A DNA stretch of 64,000 bases from Alteraurantiacibacter aquimixticola (GTDB taxonomy: Bacteria; Pseudomonadota; Alphaproteobacteria; Sphingomonadales; Sphingomonadaceae), in contig NZ_SSHH01000001.1 of assembly GCF_004965515.1 (NCBI RefSeq), forward strand, positions 623,280 to 687,279. The letters run 5' to 3'. The number at the start of each line of letters is the position of its first letter. The first letter of the stretch is position 1. The position numbers and the translations under genes were made by a program. The notes under the pieces were generated by a model. It was not told where the DNA came from and ran no database searches. It saw nothing but the letters and a program-made list of their open reading frames with translations. Shown one piece after another: positions 54,061 to 62,983 of this stretch.

Positions 54061-54996
54061 CTAGAAAGCGACCTGGTCGCCGCCCTTGAGGCCGAGCATT
54101 GCGCGAGCTTCTGCCGGCGTGGCGACCTCCCGGCCCAGCGCCTCGACGATGCCGCGAAGCTTGCGGACCTGCTGCGCATTGCTTTGTGCCAGCTCGCCGC
54201 GGCCGATGAACAGGCTGTCCTCCAGCCCGACACGCGCGTGGCCGCCAAGCAGCACCGATTGCGTGCAGAAGTCCATCTGGTGCCGTCCGGCGGCGAAAGC
54301 GGAGAAGATGTAGTCGTCTCCGAACAGGCTGTCCGCCATGCTGACCATATGCGCCATGTTGCGCACATCCGCGCCGACGCCGCCGAGGATGCCGAAGATG
54401 CCCTGGATCATGAAGGGCGGGTCGATCAGCCCGCGATCGGCGAAATGCGCCAGCGTGTAGAGATGGCCGATGTCGTAGCATTCGAATTCGAACTTGGTGC
54501 CGAACTCGCGCCCAACCTCGAGCATGATCCGCTCGATATAGACGTTATCATTATACATGATCCGGCCGCGGCTGGTTTCGACATAGTCGCGTTCCCAGCC
54601 ATGCTGCCAGCTCTCCACCCGGTTTGCCGCCGCCGAGAAGTCGAAGATCAGCGGTCCCATATTGAGCGAGCAGACTTCGGGCTGGGCCGCTTTCGCGCCT
54701 TCCAGCCGGTCGTCCAGCGACATGGTGGCGCTGCCGCCGGTTGAGATGTTGATCACCGCGTCGGTGCCCTGCTTGATGCGCGGCAGGAAGCGCATGAAGT
54801 CTTCCGCGCGGGGGGAGGGGGAACCGTCTGCCTCATTGCGTGCGTGCAGATGGAGGATCGAGGCCCCTGCCTCTGCAGCTTCGATCGCGGCAGTGGCGAT
54901 CTCGTCACCCGTTAGCGGCAGGTGAGGGCTCATGCTGGGCGTGTGGATGGAGCCGGTGGGCGCGCAGGTGATGATGACTTTCTTGGTCTTGCGCAT
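54061..54996 (-). CDS. Beta-keto acid cleavage enzyme (BKACE, DUF849)
   Basis: A 311-residue TIM-barrel enzyme of the Kce family. Known members swap acetyl-CoA onto a beta-keto acid, giving acetoacetate and a new acyl-CoA. Zinc ligands H49 and H51 in ILHLHARNE, the CAPTGS loop near 11-16, and ECYDIGHLYTL are visible. The specific keto acid cannot be told. ATG at 54996 follows AAGGAA; it lies ten bases after the aldehyde dehydrogenase stop. Confidence 0.88.
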   Translation of the reverse strand: MRKTKKVIITCAPTGSIHTPSMSPHLPLTGDEIATAAIEAAEAGASILHLHARNEADGSPSPRAEDFMRFLPRIKQGTDAVINISTGGSATMSLDDRLEGAKAAQPEVCSLNMGPLIFDFSAAANRVESWQHGWERDYVETSRGRIMYNDNVYIERIMLEVGREFGTKFEFECYDIGHLYTLAHFADRGLIDPPFMIQGIFGILGGVGADVRNMAHMVSMADSLFGDDYIFSAFAAGRHQMDFCTQSVLLGGHARVGLEDSLFIGRGELAQSNAQQVRKLRGIVEALGREVATPAEARAMLGLKGGDQVAF

Positions 54997-55006
54997 GGTC
55001 GGTTCC

Positions 55007-56470
55007 TTACAGTCCGGCGTGGCAGACATATTTGCGGGTGAGATATTCCTCGATGCCCGCATGCGAGCCTTCCTTGCCTATGCCCGACATCTTCACGCCG
55101 CCGAACGGGGCATGCGCAGTCGAGATCAGCCCGGTATTGATGCCGACCATGCCTGACTGCAGCTGGCGGGAGACATGGGCGATCGTCGCCGGATCGGAAG
55201 AGCAGAGATAGGCGGCGAGACCGAAAGGCGTGTTGTTTGCCATGTCGATGCCGCCCTCGACCGTGTCGAATGTGATGGTTCCGGCCAGCGGCCCGAAGGT
55301 CTCTTCCTGCGCCAGGCGTGCATCGGCGGGAACGCCTGATACCAGCGTCGGTAGCGCAAGCCGGCCGCCGGGCGAGGCACCGCCGGCCAGCAATTCGCCG
55401 CCGCGCGACAAGGCGTCTTCGCGGTGCTCGTCCACCTTCGCCACGGCAGCCTCGTCGATCATCGGGCCGATGTCCTTGTCATCGTCGAAACCGTCGCCTG
55501 CTTTCATGGCCTTCACCTTCGCGGCGAATGCGGAGAGGAAGCGGTCGCGGATTCCGGTCTGCACATAGATGCGGTTGGCGGCGATGCAGCTCTGCCCGCC
55601 ATTGCGGAACTTCGCGACCATCGCCGTTTCGACTGCCGTTTCGAGATCGGCATCGTCGAAGATCAGCAGCGGCGCATTGCCACCCAGCTCCATGCTCACG
55701 CGCTTCATCGTGGCGGCGCATTGCTGCGCCAGCATCACGCCGATCTCGGTCGATCCGGTGAAGCTGAACTTGCGCACGGCGGAACTGCCCGTCAGCACCT
55801 TGCCGATCGCGCCGGAAGGGCCGGTGACGATATTGAACACGCCCGCCGGAACGCCCGCTTCCTGCCCCAGCTTGGCGAAGGCCAAAGCCGTCAATGGCGT
55901 CAACGCAGCCGGTTTCGCCACCATGGTGCAGCCTGCGGCGAGGGCAGGCGCGACCTTGCGGGTCAGCATGGCGAGCGGGAAGTTCCATGGCGTGATCGCG
56001 GCGGCTACGCCCAGCGGCTCGGGCTCCGCCGACAGCCGCCGCCCGTGTAGCGGCGCAGGTATGATCTCGCCGAAGACGCGCGTGGCCTCATCGGCATAGA
56101 ATTCCATGAATTGATTGCCGTAATCGACCTCGCCCCGCGCTTCGCGGATATGCTTGCCGTTTTCACGCGTGATCAGGCGGGCGATATCTTCCCGGTGTTG
56201 CACCAGCAGCTCGAACCAGCGGCGCAGGATGCTGCCGCGTTCCTTCGCTGTGCGCGCGGCCCAGGCGGGAAAGGCAGCCTCTGCCGCATCGACCGCCGCC
56301 TGCGCCTCGCGCTCGCCGACCGAGGCGATCTCTGCGATCACCTCCAGCGTGAAGGGATCGTCGACGGCGATGGGCGCAGCTGTGCCTCCGACCCAATCCC
56401 CGTTAATGAGGTTGCGCGTTTCCAGCAGGTCCGCTTCATCGAGCCTGCCGCGATGCATGACCTTAGCCAT
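55007..56470 (-). CDS. NAD(P)-dependent aldehyde dehydrogenase (succinate-semialdehyde type)
   Basis: A 487-residue ALDH. E261 in MELGGNAP and C295 in GGQSCIAANR are the catalytic pair, with TPWNFPLAMLTRKVAPALAAG and FTGSTEIG. The GabD-like look suggests a semialdehyde substrate. ATG at 56470 overlaps the SnoaL gene stop by 8 bases (ATGGCTAA); ATG at 56458 is the alternative. It is followed by BKACE. Confidence 0.9.
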   Translation of the reverse strand: MAKVMHRGRLDEADLLETRNLINGDWVGGTAAPIAVDDPFTLEVIAEIASVGEREAQAAVDAAEAAFPAWAARTAKERGSILRRWFELLVQHREDIARLITRENGKHIREARGEVDYGNQFMEFYADEATRVFGEIIPAPLHGRRLSAEPEPLGVAAAITPWNFPLAMLTRKVAPALAAGCTMVAKPAALTPLTALAFAKLGQEAGVPAGVFNIVTGPSGAIGKVLTGSSAVRKFSFTGSTEIGVMLAQQCAATMKRVSMELGGNAPLLIFDDADLETAVETAMVAKFRNGGQSCIAANRIYVQTGIRDRFLSAFAAKVKAMKAGDGFDDDKDIGPMIDEAAVAKVDEHREDALSRGGELLAGGASPGGRLALPTLVSGVPADARLAQEETFGPLAGTITFDTVEGGIDMANNTPFGLAAYLCSSDPATIAHVSRQLQSGMVGINTGLISTAHAPFGGVKMSGIGKEGSHAGIEEYLTRKYVCHAGL

Positions 56471-56927
56471 TGGCGTTATCGAGATTGGGGTTGGTGATGG
56501 GCGTATCGCTTTCGAAGAGGTGCTCGAAACGGCGATAGGTGCACAGCCACTCGCCATTGCCGCCCCGGACAAAGCGGTCGGTCGCCAGCGATATCGTCAC
56601 CGGCACATGGCTCGGTTGCGGGCGGACGCCGTCTCTGGCGTAGAGGAACAGGAAATTGGTCGCCTCTGCACTGTCCGGCCCGGTGAACCAGGCGCGGAAA
56701 TTGGTGAAGGCATGGACCGACAACCGCTCCCCGCGTTCGCGGCGCCAGTCATAGAATTGCTGGATCTTGTCGCGGCCAATGTAAGAGGCGAACTGGCCGT
56801 GGAATTCGGCGTCCTCGGTGTAATAGGCGGACGCGCCAGCCCCTCCGTTGAAATCGATTTCGTGCCAGTAATCGGCGAGCCGTAGGGCCAACTCGCTGTT
56901 GAGCTGCAACACATCCGCTTGGGTCAT
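56463..56927 (-). CDS. SnoaL-like NTF2 domain protein
   Basis: A 154-residue single NTF2-fold protein: an N-terminal helix (ALRLADYWHEIDFNGG), then AYYTEDAEFHG, and a late W-L-C-T-Y-R-R-F strand. Similar proteins serve as ring-hydroxylase beta-like subunits, isomerases or dehydratases. It leads the SnoaL-ALDH-BKACE operon and overlaps ALDH by 8 bases. The promoter must lie in 56928-57031, after the AraC gene. Confidence 0.78.
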   Translation of the reverse strand: MTQADVLQLNSELALRLADYWHEIDFNGGAGASAYYTEDAEFHGQFASYIGRDKIQQFYDWRRERGERLSVHAFTNFRAWFTGPDSAEATNFLFLYARDGVRPQPSHVPVTISLATDRFVRGGNGEWLCTYRRFEHLFESDTPITNPNLDNANG

Positions 56928-57031
56928 TCAATTCTCCTGCCGCATTGCTGCTGGCAAGATCGGGTCCATCGTGCTTGCCTCGCAGGGCGATGCTGCTTGC
57001 CCGAGGCGGCAGAGCCGCTCGCGGGAGGCGG

Positions 57032-57982
57032 TCAAGAGAGCATTTGGCGGCGGTATTCGCGCGGCGGCATGCCGTATTGTTCGTGGAAGGTGCGGGTGAA
57101 ATGCGCCGCGCTGTTGAAGCCCCACGCAAAGGCGATTTCGGTCAGCGTGTGTCCCGCCCATCGCGGGTCGCGGATCTGCCCGGCGCACTCTTCCAGCCGA
57201 CGGCGGATGATATAGGCGGACACTTTCTCGCCAGTGCTGGCAAAGATCGTGCGCAGATAGCGCGGCGATATGCGCAGCCCTTTTGCGATCAACGCCGGCG
57301 AGAGCTGCGGATCGCGCAAGTGATCCTCGATATAGCGCACCACCTCGGCATGGCGCCCGCCCAAAACGGCCGAAACCTCGGGATCGGTCTCGAAGCCCAG
57401 CGCATAGGCCATGGACAGCATCTCCAGCAGGTTGCGGGCGAAGCGCTCGTCGTAAATCGAGGTAAAGCCTGTCTCCAGCTGCCCGTTGAGCCGTTCGACC
57501 GTGGTCGACATCGTCCCGGTCAGCCCGACATCGTTCCTCAGGTGCAGGCCGCAGAACTTTTCCGGTGTGGGCAAATGCTTCTTCAGGGTTGCCGCATCGG
57601 TGCGCAGCATGATGACCATGCTGTTGTCCTCGACGGTGAAACTGTGCGGTGCGGAACTGTCGCACAGGGCGAAGTCGCCGGCGGTCAGCTGTGCCTCGTG
57701 CCCGCAATGCGACAAGGTGCTGCTGCCGCGTGCCTGGAGCAGGAAGGAATAGAGCCTCGGCGCGCTTGGCAGGATGTGGCGGCGCGTACGCAGGATGTTG
57801 GTCCGGTTGCTGGACATGCGGGCAAACTGGATCGGCCCGAGCCGCCCCAGGCTCAGCCTTGCAGCGAAATCGCTGCTGCTCGCCGGCGTGAACTCCACAT
57901 CGTTCATCTGCTTTGAATACAAGGCGTTCCAGGCCGAAGTCCTGGTTTCCGCCGGCAGCATTTCGGTGCTGTAGGACTGCAT
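57032..57982 (-). CDS. AraC-family transcriptional regulator
   Basis: A 316-residue regulator with an N-terminal AraC-binding-like domain (about 20-190; LSHCGHEAQLTAGDFALCDSS) and a C-terminal double helix-turn-helix (about 215-313; the last motif is TLTEIAFAWGFNSAAHFTRTFHEQYG). Such regulators activate catabolic operons. It lies between the SDR and the SnoaL-ALDH-BKACE genes, all on the minus strand. The effector is unknown. Confidence 0.9.
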   Translation of the reverse strand: MQSYSTEMLPAETRTSAWNALYSKQMNDVEFTPASSSDFAARLSLGRLGPIQFARMSSNRTNILRTRRHILPSAPRLYSFLLQARGSSTLSHCGHEAQLTAGDFALCDSSAPHSFTVEDNSMVIMLRTDAATLKKHLPTPEKFCGLHLRNDVGLTGTMSTTVERLNGQLETGFTSIYDERFARNLLEMLSMAYALGFETDPEVSAVLGGRHAEVVRYIEDHLRDPQLSPALIAKGLRISPRYLRTIFASTGEKVSAYIIRRRLEECAGQIRDPRWAGHTLTEIAFAWGFNSAAHFTRTFHEQYGMPPREYRRQMLS

Positions 57983-58078
57983 CTGCGTTCTCTCCCCGGC
58001 GCTGCTTCTTGATCGAGCTATGTCGCCGTTATTGTCCGATATTCCACGACTTCCCGCGTGATGGCAAATTCCTTGGTC

Positions 58079-58816
58079 CTAGGCGCCGCCGGCAACGGCC
58101 AGGTTGGCCCCGGTGATGTAGGATGCCTCTTCCGAGGAGAGGTAAAGGATGGCGGAGGCCACTTCGTCCGGCTGGCCGACACGCCCCATGGCGACCGCCG
58201 CAGCGCCCTTGCGCTGGCGTTCGGGGCTGAGCATTTCGGTGGCGACCGGGCCGGGCGAGACGCAATTGACGCGGATGCCTTCGCTGGCGACCTCGCGCGA
58301 CAATCCCGTCGCCAGGCTGTTCACTCCGCCCTTGGACGCCGCGTACCACAGATACTCACCGGCCGATCCGCGATCTGACGCGCGCGACGAGACGAAGGTG
58401 ATCGACCCGCCCTTGCCGCCGCGCTCGGTCGACATGCGGCGAACCGCTTCGCGCGCGCAGGTCATAGCACCGATCAGGTTGACCTCCATCACGGAGCGGA
58501 TCGTGGCGATATCGGCATCGGCCAGCTTCGATGCGTCTCCGGTGATGCCGCTGGAATAAACGACGGCAGCCAGCGTGCCGAGGCGGGAGGCGCGCTCGAA
58601 AAGGTCCACGACCTGCTCTTCGCTTGTCACATCGCATGGCAAGGCGGTGGCCTGTCCTCCGGCAGCCTCGATCTCTCGTGCCAGTGTCTCTGCGCTTTCA
58701 CTGCCGCTGACATAGGTGATGACCGTGTGATAGCCGCGCTGGGCGGCCATGCGGGCCGTCGCCGCGCCGATACCGCGGCTGGCGCCGACAACGATCATGA
58801 CTCCCTTGTCGCTCAA
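58079..58816 (-). CDS. Short-chain dehydrogenase/reductase
   Basis: A 245-residue classical SDR: cofactor loop GASRGIG (11-17), catalytic S144 region FVSSR, and Y158-x3-K162 (YAASK). The Asp after CDV (61-63) suggests NADPH or NADH use cannot be fixed by eye. It uses a TTG start at 58816, overlapping the MFS stop in TTGA. Its substrate is probably part of the same pathway. Confidence 0.88.
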   Translation of the reverse strand: MSDKGVMIVVGASRGIGAATARMAAQRGYHTVITYVSGSESAETLAREIEAAGGQATALPCDVTSEEQVVDLFERASRLGTLAAVVYSSGITGDASKLADADIATIRSVMEVNLIGAMTCAREAVRRMSTERGGKGGSITFVSSRASDRGSAGEYLWYAASKGGVNSLATGLSREVASEGIRVNCVSPGPVATEMLSPERQRKGAAAVAMGRVGQPDEVASAILYLSSEEASYITGANLAVAGGA

Positions 58817-60114
58817 GTCGAAGCGCTCCCCCGATCCAGCTCGCTTGCGGATTGTAGAGCGCGCCCGGCGGTTTCGGGCAATAGCAATGTCGGCAAAAGG
58901 GCGCAGGCGATACCAACGATCCCGAGCGTTGCCATGGCCGCGCTAAGCGGCATGACCGTTGCCACCAGCGGCACGCCAAGGATGAACAGCGCTGCGCCCG
59001 CGCGCCCCGAATTATAGGCGAAGGCCTGCCCCGACCCACGCATCTCTGTGGGAAACAGCTCGGTGAAATAGGGCCCGAAGCTCGCATACATGCCGAACTG
59101 GAAGAAACCGTAGATCATCCCGATGGGCACGAGGAACCACAGGTTCGCGCCCCATGGCCCGAACAGGTAGACCGACGCCATGATCAGGAAGCCCAGCCCG
59201 AACAGGCGAAAGACGGTCCGCCGGCCGAGAATGTCGGAAATGTAGGAATTGACGATGCAGCCGAAGAAGCCCCCGATGGAATTGATCAGCACCAGGTATC
59301 CGGCAACCGACTGCGCCAGCCCGCGTTCCGCCGTCATGAAGGTGGTGAGGTAGTTGGCCACCGAATAGGCCGCGCCCTGAACTCCCAGCGACAGTAGCGA
59401 GGCCAGCAGTGTGATCCCGAGCATTTTGGGAGTGAAAATCGCCATCAACCCGGTGGAGGTGTTCTCCGCCTTCTGCCGGTCCCGCGCCTCTTTATAGATT
59501 GGCGAATCGTCCGAACCGCGGCGAATGAAGAAGATCAGCAGCGCCGGGGCAAGGCCGACCCAGAAGGCCACGCGCCAGCCAATGTCGGGATCGAAGGATG
59601 CGGCGACGGGCCCCGCCAGCAGGGCTGCAATGCCCGATCCGATCGGCGCGCCCGCCTGAACGGCACCCAGCGCCTTGCCGCGATGCTTCGGGTTGATCAT
59701 CTCACCCAGCAGAACGGCACCGACCGCCCATTCCGCGCCAAAACCAATGCCGTGGAGTATGCGGATCACGAGCATCTGCTCATAGGTTTCCGCAAAGCCG
59801 GACAGGAAAGAGAAGACCGAGAACCACAGGATGGTCAGCTGGAGGATGCGCGCCCGGCCGAAGCGGTCGCACAGCCAGCCACCCAGCCAGCCTCCGATTG
59901 CCGCCGCGAAATAGCTGGCGCTGGCAATCGAGCCCGCTTCGGTCAGCGTGATGCCGAGCGAGGTGATCAGCAGCGGGATGAGGTATTGGTAGACCTGCGC
60001 GTCCGCCGCATCCATCACCCAGCCTGCGCCGCAGGTCCAGAAGACGCGGCGGGTCTTGCGGTCCGCCTCGCGATACCAGCCGAACAGGCTGCGGTCTTTT
60101 GCCTCGCTTGCCAT
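58813..60114 (-). CDS. MFS transporter, aromatic acid:H+ symporter type
   Basis: A 433-residue inner-membrane transporter with 12 segments. The first loop LCDRFGRARIL (D-x-x-G-R-R type) and the central FIRRGSDDSPIYKE loop match the AAHS/sugar-like metabolite symporters. ATG at 60114 gives MASEAKDRSLFGWY; the longer frame lies inside the alcohol dehydrogenase gene. It is two bases after that gene's stop and overlaps the SDR. Confidence 0.87.
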   Translation of the reverse strand: MASEAKDRSLFGWYREADRKTRRVFWTCGAGWVMDAADAQVYQYLIPLLITSLGITLTEAGSIASASYFAAAIGGWLGGWLCDRFGRARILQLTILWFSVFSFLSGFAETYEQMLVIRILHGIGFGAEWAVGAVLLGEMINPKHRGKALGAVQAGAPIGSGIAALLAGPVAASFDPDIGWRVAFWVGLAPALLIFFIRRGSDDSPIYKEARDRQKAENTSTGLMAIFTPKMLGITLLASLLSLGVQGAAYSVANYLTTFMTAERGLAQSVAGYLVLINSIGGFFGCIVNSYISDILGRRTVFRLFGLGFLIMASVYLFGPWGANLWFLVPIGMIYGFFQFGMYASFGPYFTELFPTEMRGSGQAFAYNSGRAGAALFILGVPLVATVMPLSAAMATLGIVGIACALLPTLLLPETAGRALQSASELDRGSAST

Positions 60115-60116
60115 AC

Positions 60117-61271
60117 CTACAGCGCCGCCTCGTAAATGCGCAGCGCGTCCGTCTCGGTCACTTCGCGCGGGTTGTTTTTCAGCAGGCGCTGGACCGTCAT
60201 CGCGGCCGCCGCCATCTTGGGTATCGCATTCGAGCTTATGCCGAGGTCGGACAGGCGCCGGTCGATGCCGACTGCCGAAGACAGGCGTTCGATCTCGGCG
60301 ATGCAAGCCTCGGCATCACCTGCATCGCTCCCCGCCGGCTCAAGTCCCATGGCGCGCGCAATCTCCGCATATCGGCGCGGTTCCTCGCCTGCGTTGAAGC
60401 GGATGACATGCGGCAGCAGCAGCGAATTGGCGACGCCGTGCGGCACGTGGAATTCGCCGCCGAGCGGATAGGCGAGGGCATGGACAGCGGCGGTGTTGAC
60501 CGGGCCCAGGCACATACCGCCCAGATGGCTGGCGATCAGCATCGCCTCGCGCGCCGCAAGGTCGTCAGGCTCGTCGCATGCTCGTTCGAGATTGCGCACG
60601 ATCAGGCGAATGCCTTCGAGGGCCCAGGCATCGACGACTGGATAGGCCGCCTTGTTGGCATAGGCCTCGATACAATGCGTCAGCGCGTCCAGCCCGGTGG
60701 CGGCAGTGACGTGCCGCGGCATGGTCACCGTCAGCCGCGCATCGAGATAAGCATAGTCGGGAACGAGGTGACGGCTGACAACGCCCTTCTTCAACTGCGC
60801 TTGTTCATCTTCGAGGATGGCGATCGGCGTCACTTCGCTGCCAGTCCCGGCAGTGGTCGGGATGCAGGCGAGCGGCAGGTTGCGGCCGTTGAGCAGGTCT
60901 GTGCCGACGACCTCGTCGAAAGACTGATCGGCTCCCAGCAAGGCCGCCACCAGCTTGGCCACGTCCATCGCACTGCCACCGCCGAGGCCGACCACGAAGT
61001 CGACACCGGAAGCATTGGCCGCATCGATCGCTTTACGCAGGTCGGCGCGCGTGGGTTCACCGTCCGGGCCGGTCCAGATATGCGGCTCGATACCGTGGCG
61101 GCGCAAGTGACCCGCCAGTTCCTCGGCAAAAGGGAGAATGGGGGCCGAGGTTGCGATCATGGCGCTCGCGGCACCATGCTGCGCGCAATCATCCGCGCAA
61201 TTGGCGAGGGTTCCTGCACCGATCCTGACACAGCCGACCTGGTACAGGTCGACCCGCTCGCGATCCGTCAA
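60117..61271 (-). CDS. Iron-containing alcohol dehydrogenase / maleylacetate reductase-like
   Basis: A 384-residue group III dehydrogenase. It shows GGGSAMDVAK, TTAGTGSE and the iron His ligands in GLDALTHCIEAYANK and VPHGVANSLLLPH. It could reduce maleylacetate or oxidise an alcohol. TTG at 61271 was chosen because GGGGGAGGG lies eight bases before it. It leads the ADH-MFS-SDR operon. Confidence 0.87.
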   Translation of the reverse strand: MTDRERVDLYQVGCVRIGAGTLANCADDCAQHGAASAMIATSAPILPFAEELAGHLRRHGIEPHIWTGPDGEPTRADLRKAIDAANASGVDFVVGLGGGSAMDVAKLVAALLGADQSFDEVVGTDLLNGRNLPLACIPTTAGTGSEVTPIAILEDEQAQLKKGVVSRHLVPDYAYLDARLTVTMPRHVTAATGLDALTHCIEAYANKAAYPVVDAWALEGIRLIVRNLERACDEPDDLAAREAMLIASHLGGMCLGPVNTAAVHALAYPLGGEFHVPHGVANSLLLPHVIRFNAGEEPRRYAEIARAMGLEPAGSDAGDAEACIAEIERLSSAVGIDRRLSDLGISSNAIPKMAAAAMTVQRLLKNNPREVTETDALRIYEAAL

Positions 61272-61475
61272 TGTCCAACCCTCCCCCAGAGCCTTTTCGG
61301 TCTTGTCACCGCTGCAACAAGGCAGCGGCGCAGCAACCCTTATCCATCTTGGTGCGGCAACATACCAGACGTACCGGTGGGCCCCACTTGACCGAGGCGG
61401 CACCAACTCGCTGCTGGAAAGGCATTGGCCTGCTCGCGGCCTTCACAACCCGGCCATTTCGGTCAGATTGCAGCG

Positions 61476-62021
61476 ATGCGAGATTTCCCCGGCAGTGTCA
61501 TGCGCGAGCATCGCGGCAAGGCGCCGAACATCCATCCGACCGCCTTCATCGCGCCGGGCGCCTGCCTTATCGGGGACGTGACCATCGGTGCGCATGCCAG
61601 CATCTGGTACAATTGCGTGTTGCGCGCCGATCTCGCCCCGATCGTCATCGGCGCGCGCAGCAATATCCAGGACGGTACGGTGATCCATGTCGAGGGGCCG
61701 CGCGAGGGGCAATCGGGAACCCGCCTGCCGACCATTATCGGGGAGGATGCGCTGGTCGGGCACATGGCCTTGCTGCATGGCTGCACGGTGGCCGATCGCG
61801 GCTTTGTGGGTATGGGCTCCATCGTGATGGATGGGGCGCAGGTCGGCCGTGAGGCCATGCTCGCCGCCGGTGCATTGCTCCCGCCGCACAGGACCATTTC
61901 GGAAAAGGAGCTGTGGACGGGACGGCCGGCGAAACTTGCCCGCATGCTACGCGATGGCGAGCTGGCCGGCATGCGCGAGCAGGTCGCGCATTACCTCGAA
62001 TTGGCGGAATCGCACTCATAG
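61476..62021 (+). CDS. Gamma-class carbonic anhydrase-like hexapeptide protein
   Basis: A 181-residue left-handed beta-helix protein. The three zinc His are present: H71 (NIQDGTVIH), H96 and H101 (GHMALLHG). The family reversibly hydrates CO2, but many members have other or unknown roles. ATG at 61476; ATG at 61500 also fits. Divergent from the alcohol dehydrogenase. Confidence 0.85.
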   Translation: MRDFPGSVMREHRGKAPNIHPTAFIAPGACLIGDVTIGAHASIWYNCVLRADLAPIVIGARSNIQDGTVIHVEGPREGQSGTRLPTIIGEDALVGHMALLHGCTVADRGFVGMGSIVMDGAQVGREAMLAAGALLPPHRTISEKELWTGRPAKLARMLRDGELAGMREQVAHYLELAESHS

Positions 62022-62143
62022 GCACTTGATCCGCCGGAAGTCGCAGGCGGGAGGGGCGAAATGTCGGGAGATTTTACACTAGCGGGAGCAGTTAACGTTT
62101 CGCCAACCATCGTCTCCCGCACAAATCCGCGATTGCGCAAAAC

Positions 62144-62159
62144 TGGCACGGGGCATGCA
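62144..62159 (+). promoter_or_regulatory. Candidate sigma-54 promoter with no gene behind it
   Basis: TGGCAC-GGGGCA-TGCA has GG and GC ten bases apart and shares the flanks CAAAAC before and TGCAA after with the promoter at 44552. The TTGCGCAA palindrome at 62133-62140 precedes it. Expected start near 62170. The next plus-strand stretch is a folded RNA and not a gene. Confidence 0.7.
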
Positions 62160-62169
62160 ATGTAATTGG

Positions 62170-62262
62170 CGTAAGAAGTTCTTCGAACGAGGCGGGGCCT
62201 ACCCCTAGATTGAAGTCTAGATCCCCGAAGTCTCCAGGCTCCGCCTCCCCGAAGAACCTTTC
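62170..62262 (+). ncRNA. Candidate structured RNA behind sigma-54 promoter
   Basis: The RNA would fold as a long arm. The outer stem is TTCTTCG (62179-62185) with CGAAGAA (62250-62256), extended by G78-C257 and, past a bulge, two A-U pairs. A small internal loop comes next, followed by the 12-pair stem GAGGCGGGGCCT (62189-62200) with AGGCTCCGCCTC (62236-62247; one G-U). An inner hairpin CTAGA-TTGAAG-TCTAG (62205-62220) lies in the loop. No convincing ORF lies in or after it on the plus strand. Confidence 0.45.
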
Positions 62263-62304
62263 CCCGAAAATCGCGACGATGATCAGCGGCGGCCGCTCCA
62301 GGGC

Positions 62305-62339
62305 GGTTCGCTGCGGACGCGCGTTCGCGCTAGCGAACC
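62305..62339. other. Hairpin in the gene-free 62.0-62.6 kb gap
   Basis: GGTTCGCT (62305-62312) and AGCGAACC (62332-62339) form an 8-pair stem. It lies between the candidate sigma-54 RNA and repeat copy 2; no T tract follows. The rest of the 62022-62621 gap holds the promoter, the folded RNA and the repeat. Confidence 0.4.
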
Positions 62340-62369
62340 TGCAGCCCGTCACAGGGCTTGGCGGAGAAT

Positions 62370-62523
62370 TGAGGGCCGGTTCTCGGTCGCGGCAGCCAAA
62401 GGCCGACCGGCCGCCCCCTTCTGCTGGCTGCTTGCAGCAGCCGCTCAGGATAAACTTCGGCGCCCCGCAGCGAAGCGAAGGGAATAGCGCCGGGGATGCC
62501 AGCCCGGATGGGCTGGCGTAACC
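62370..62523. repeat. Dispersed intergenic repeat, copy 2, with hairpin
   Basis: The core at 62477-62522 matches 1850-1896. The hairpin is GCCAGCCC-GGAT-GGGCTGGC; compared with copy 1 a C-G pair became A-T in both arms. It lies 99 bases after the grxD stop, on the 3' side, just as copy 1 lies beyond the cysH end. Confidence 0.65.
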
Positions 62524-62621
62524 GACAGAATGCGAAGCCATAGGCCAAACGGCCGCCCGCAGCGGGGCAGCTTTGCTGCCCGTCTAGCGAGGACGAAGGC
62601 GCGGATGCGCCTTCGAAACAA

Positions 62622-62951
62622 TCAAGACGCCTTGGCGACCTGCTTTTCCTCGAGCAGCTGCTGCAGCTCGCCGGCCTCGTACATTTCCATCATGATGTCG
62701 CTGCCGCCCAGGAACTCGCCCTTGACGTAAAGCTGGGGGATGGTCGGCCAGTCGGAGAAGCTTTTGATCCCCTGGCGCACTTCCATGTCCTGCAGCACGT
62801 CCACGCTTTCGAAAGCGACGTTGCAATGGTCGAGGATGGCCACGGCGCGGCTGGAGAAGCCGCATTGCGGGAACAGCGGCGTGCCCTTCATGAAGAGCAC
62901 GACATCGCTATCGTTCACGATCTTGGAAATACGTTCGTTGACGTCAGACAT
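62622..62951 (-). CDS. grxD: Monothiol glutaredoxin Grx4 type
   Basis: A 109-residue CGFS glutaredoxin: C30-G-F-S in LFPQCGFSSRA, the TIPQLYVKGEFLGGSDI glutathione site. It carries and passes 2Fe-2S clusters, usually with BolA. ATG at 62951 gives MSDVNERISKIV. The bolA gene lies just upstream on the same strand, 32 bases away, the usual pairing. Confidence 0.95.
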   Translation of the reverse strand: MSDVNERISKIVNDSDVVLFMKGTPLFPQCGFSSRAVAILDHCNVAFESVDVLQDMEVRQGIKSFSDWPTIPQLYVKGEFLGGSDIMMEMYEAGELQQLLEEKQVAKAS

Positions 62952-62983
62952 GGGTCCCACCAGTCGTTGTAAGTTACGATCCC

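Noticed and set aside
62210..62521. 103-codon plus-strand frame behind the orphan sigma-54 promoter
   Set aside because: It starts with TTG inside the predicted hairpin, has no ribosome-binding box, and its second half runs through the dispersed repeat, so it is unlikely to be coding.
62092..62541. 149-codon minus-strand frame over the same gap
   Set aside because: It spans the repeat and the promoter. Part of its translation (VGYASPSGLASPALFPS) recurs at the other repeat copy, so the frame comes from the repeat.
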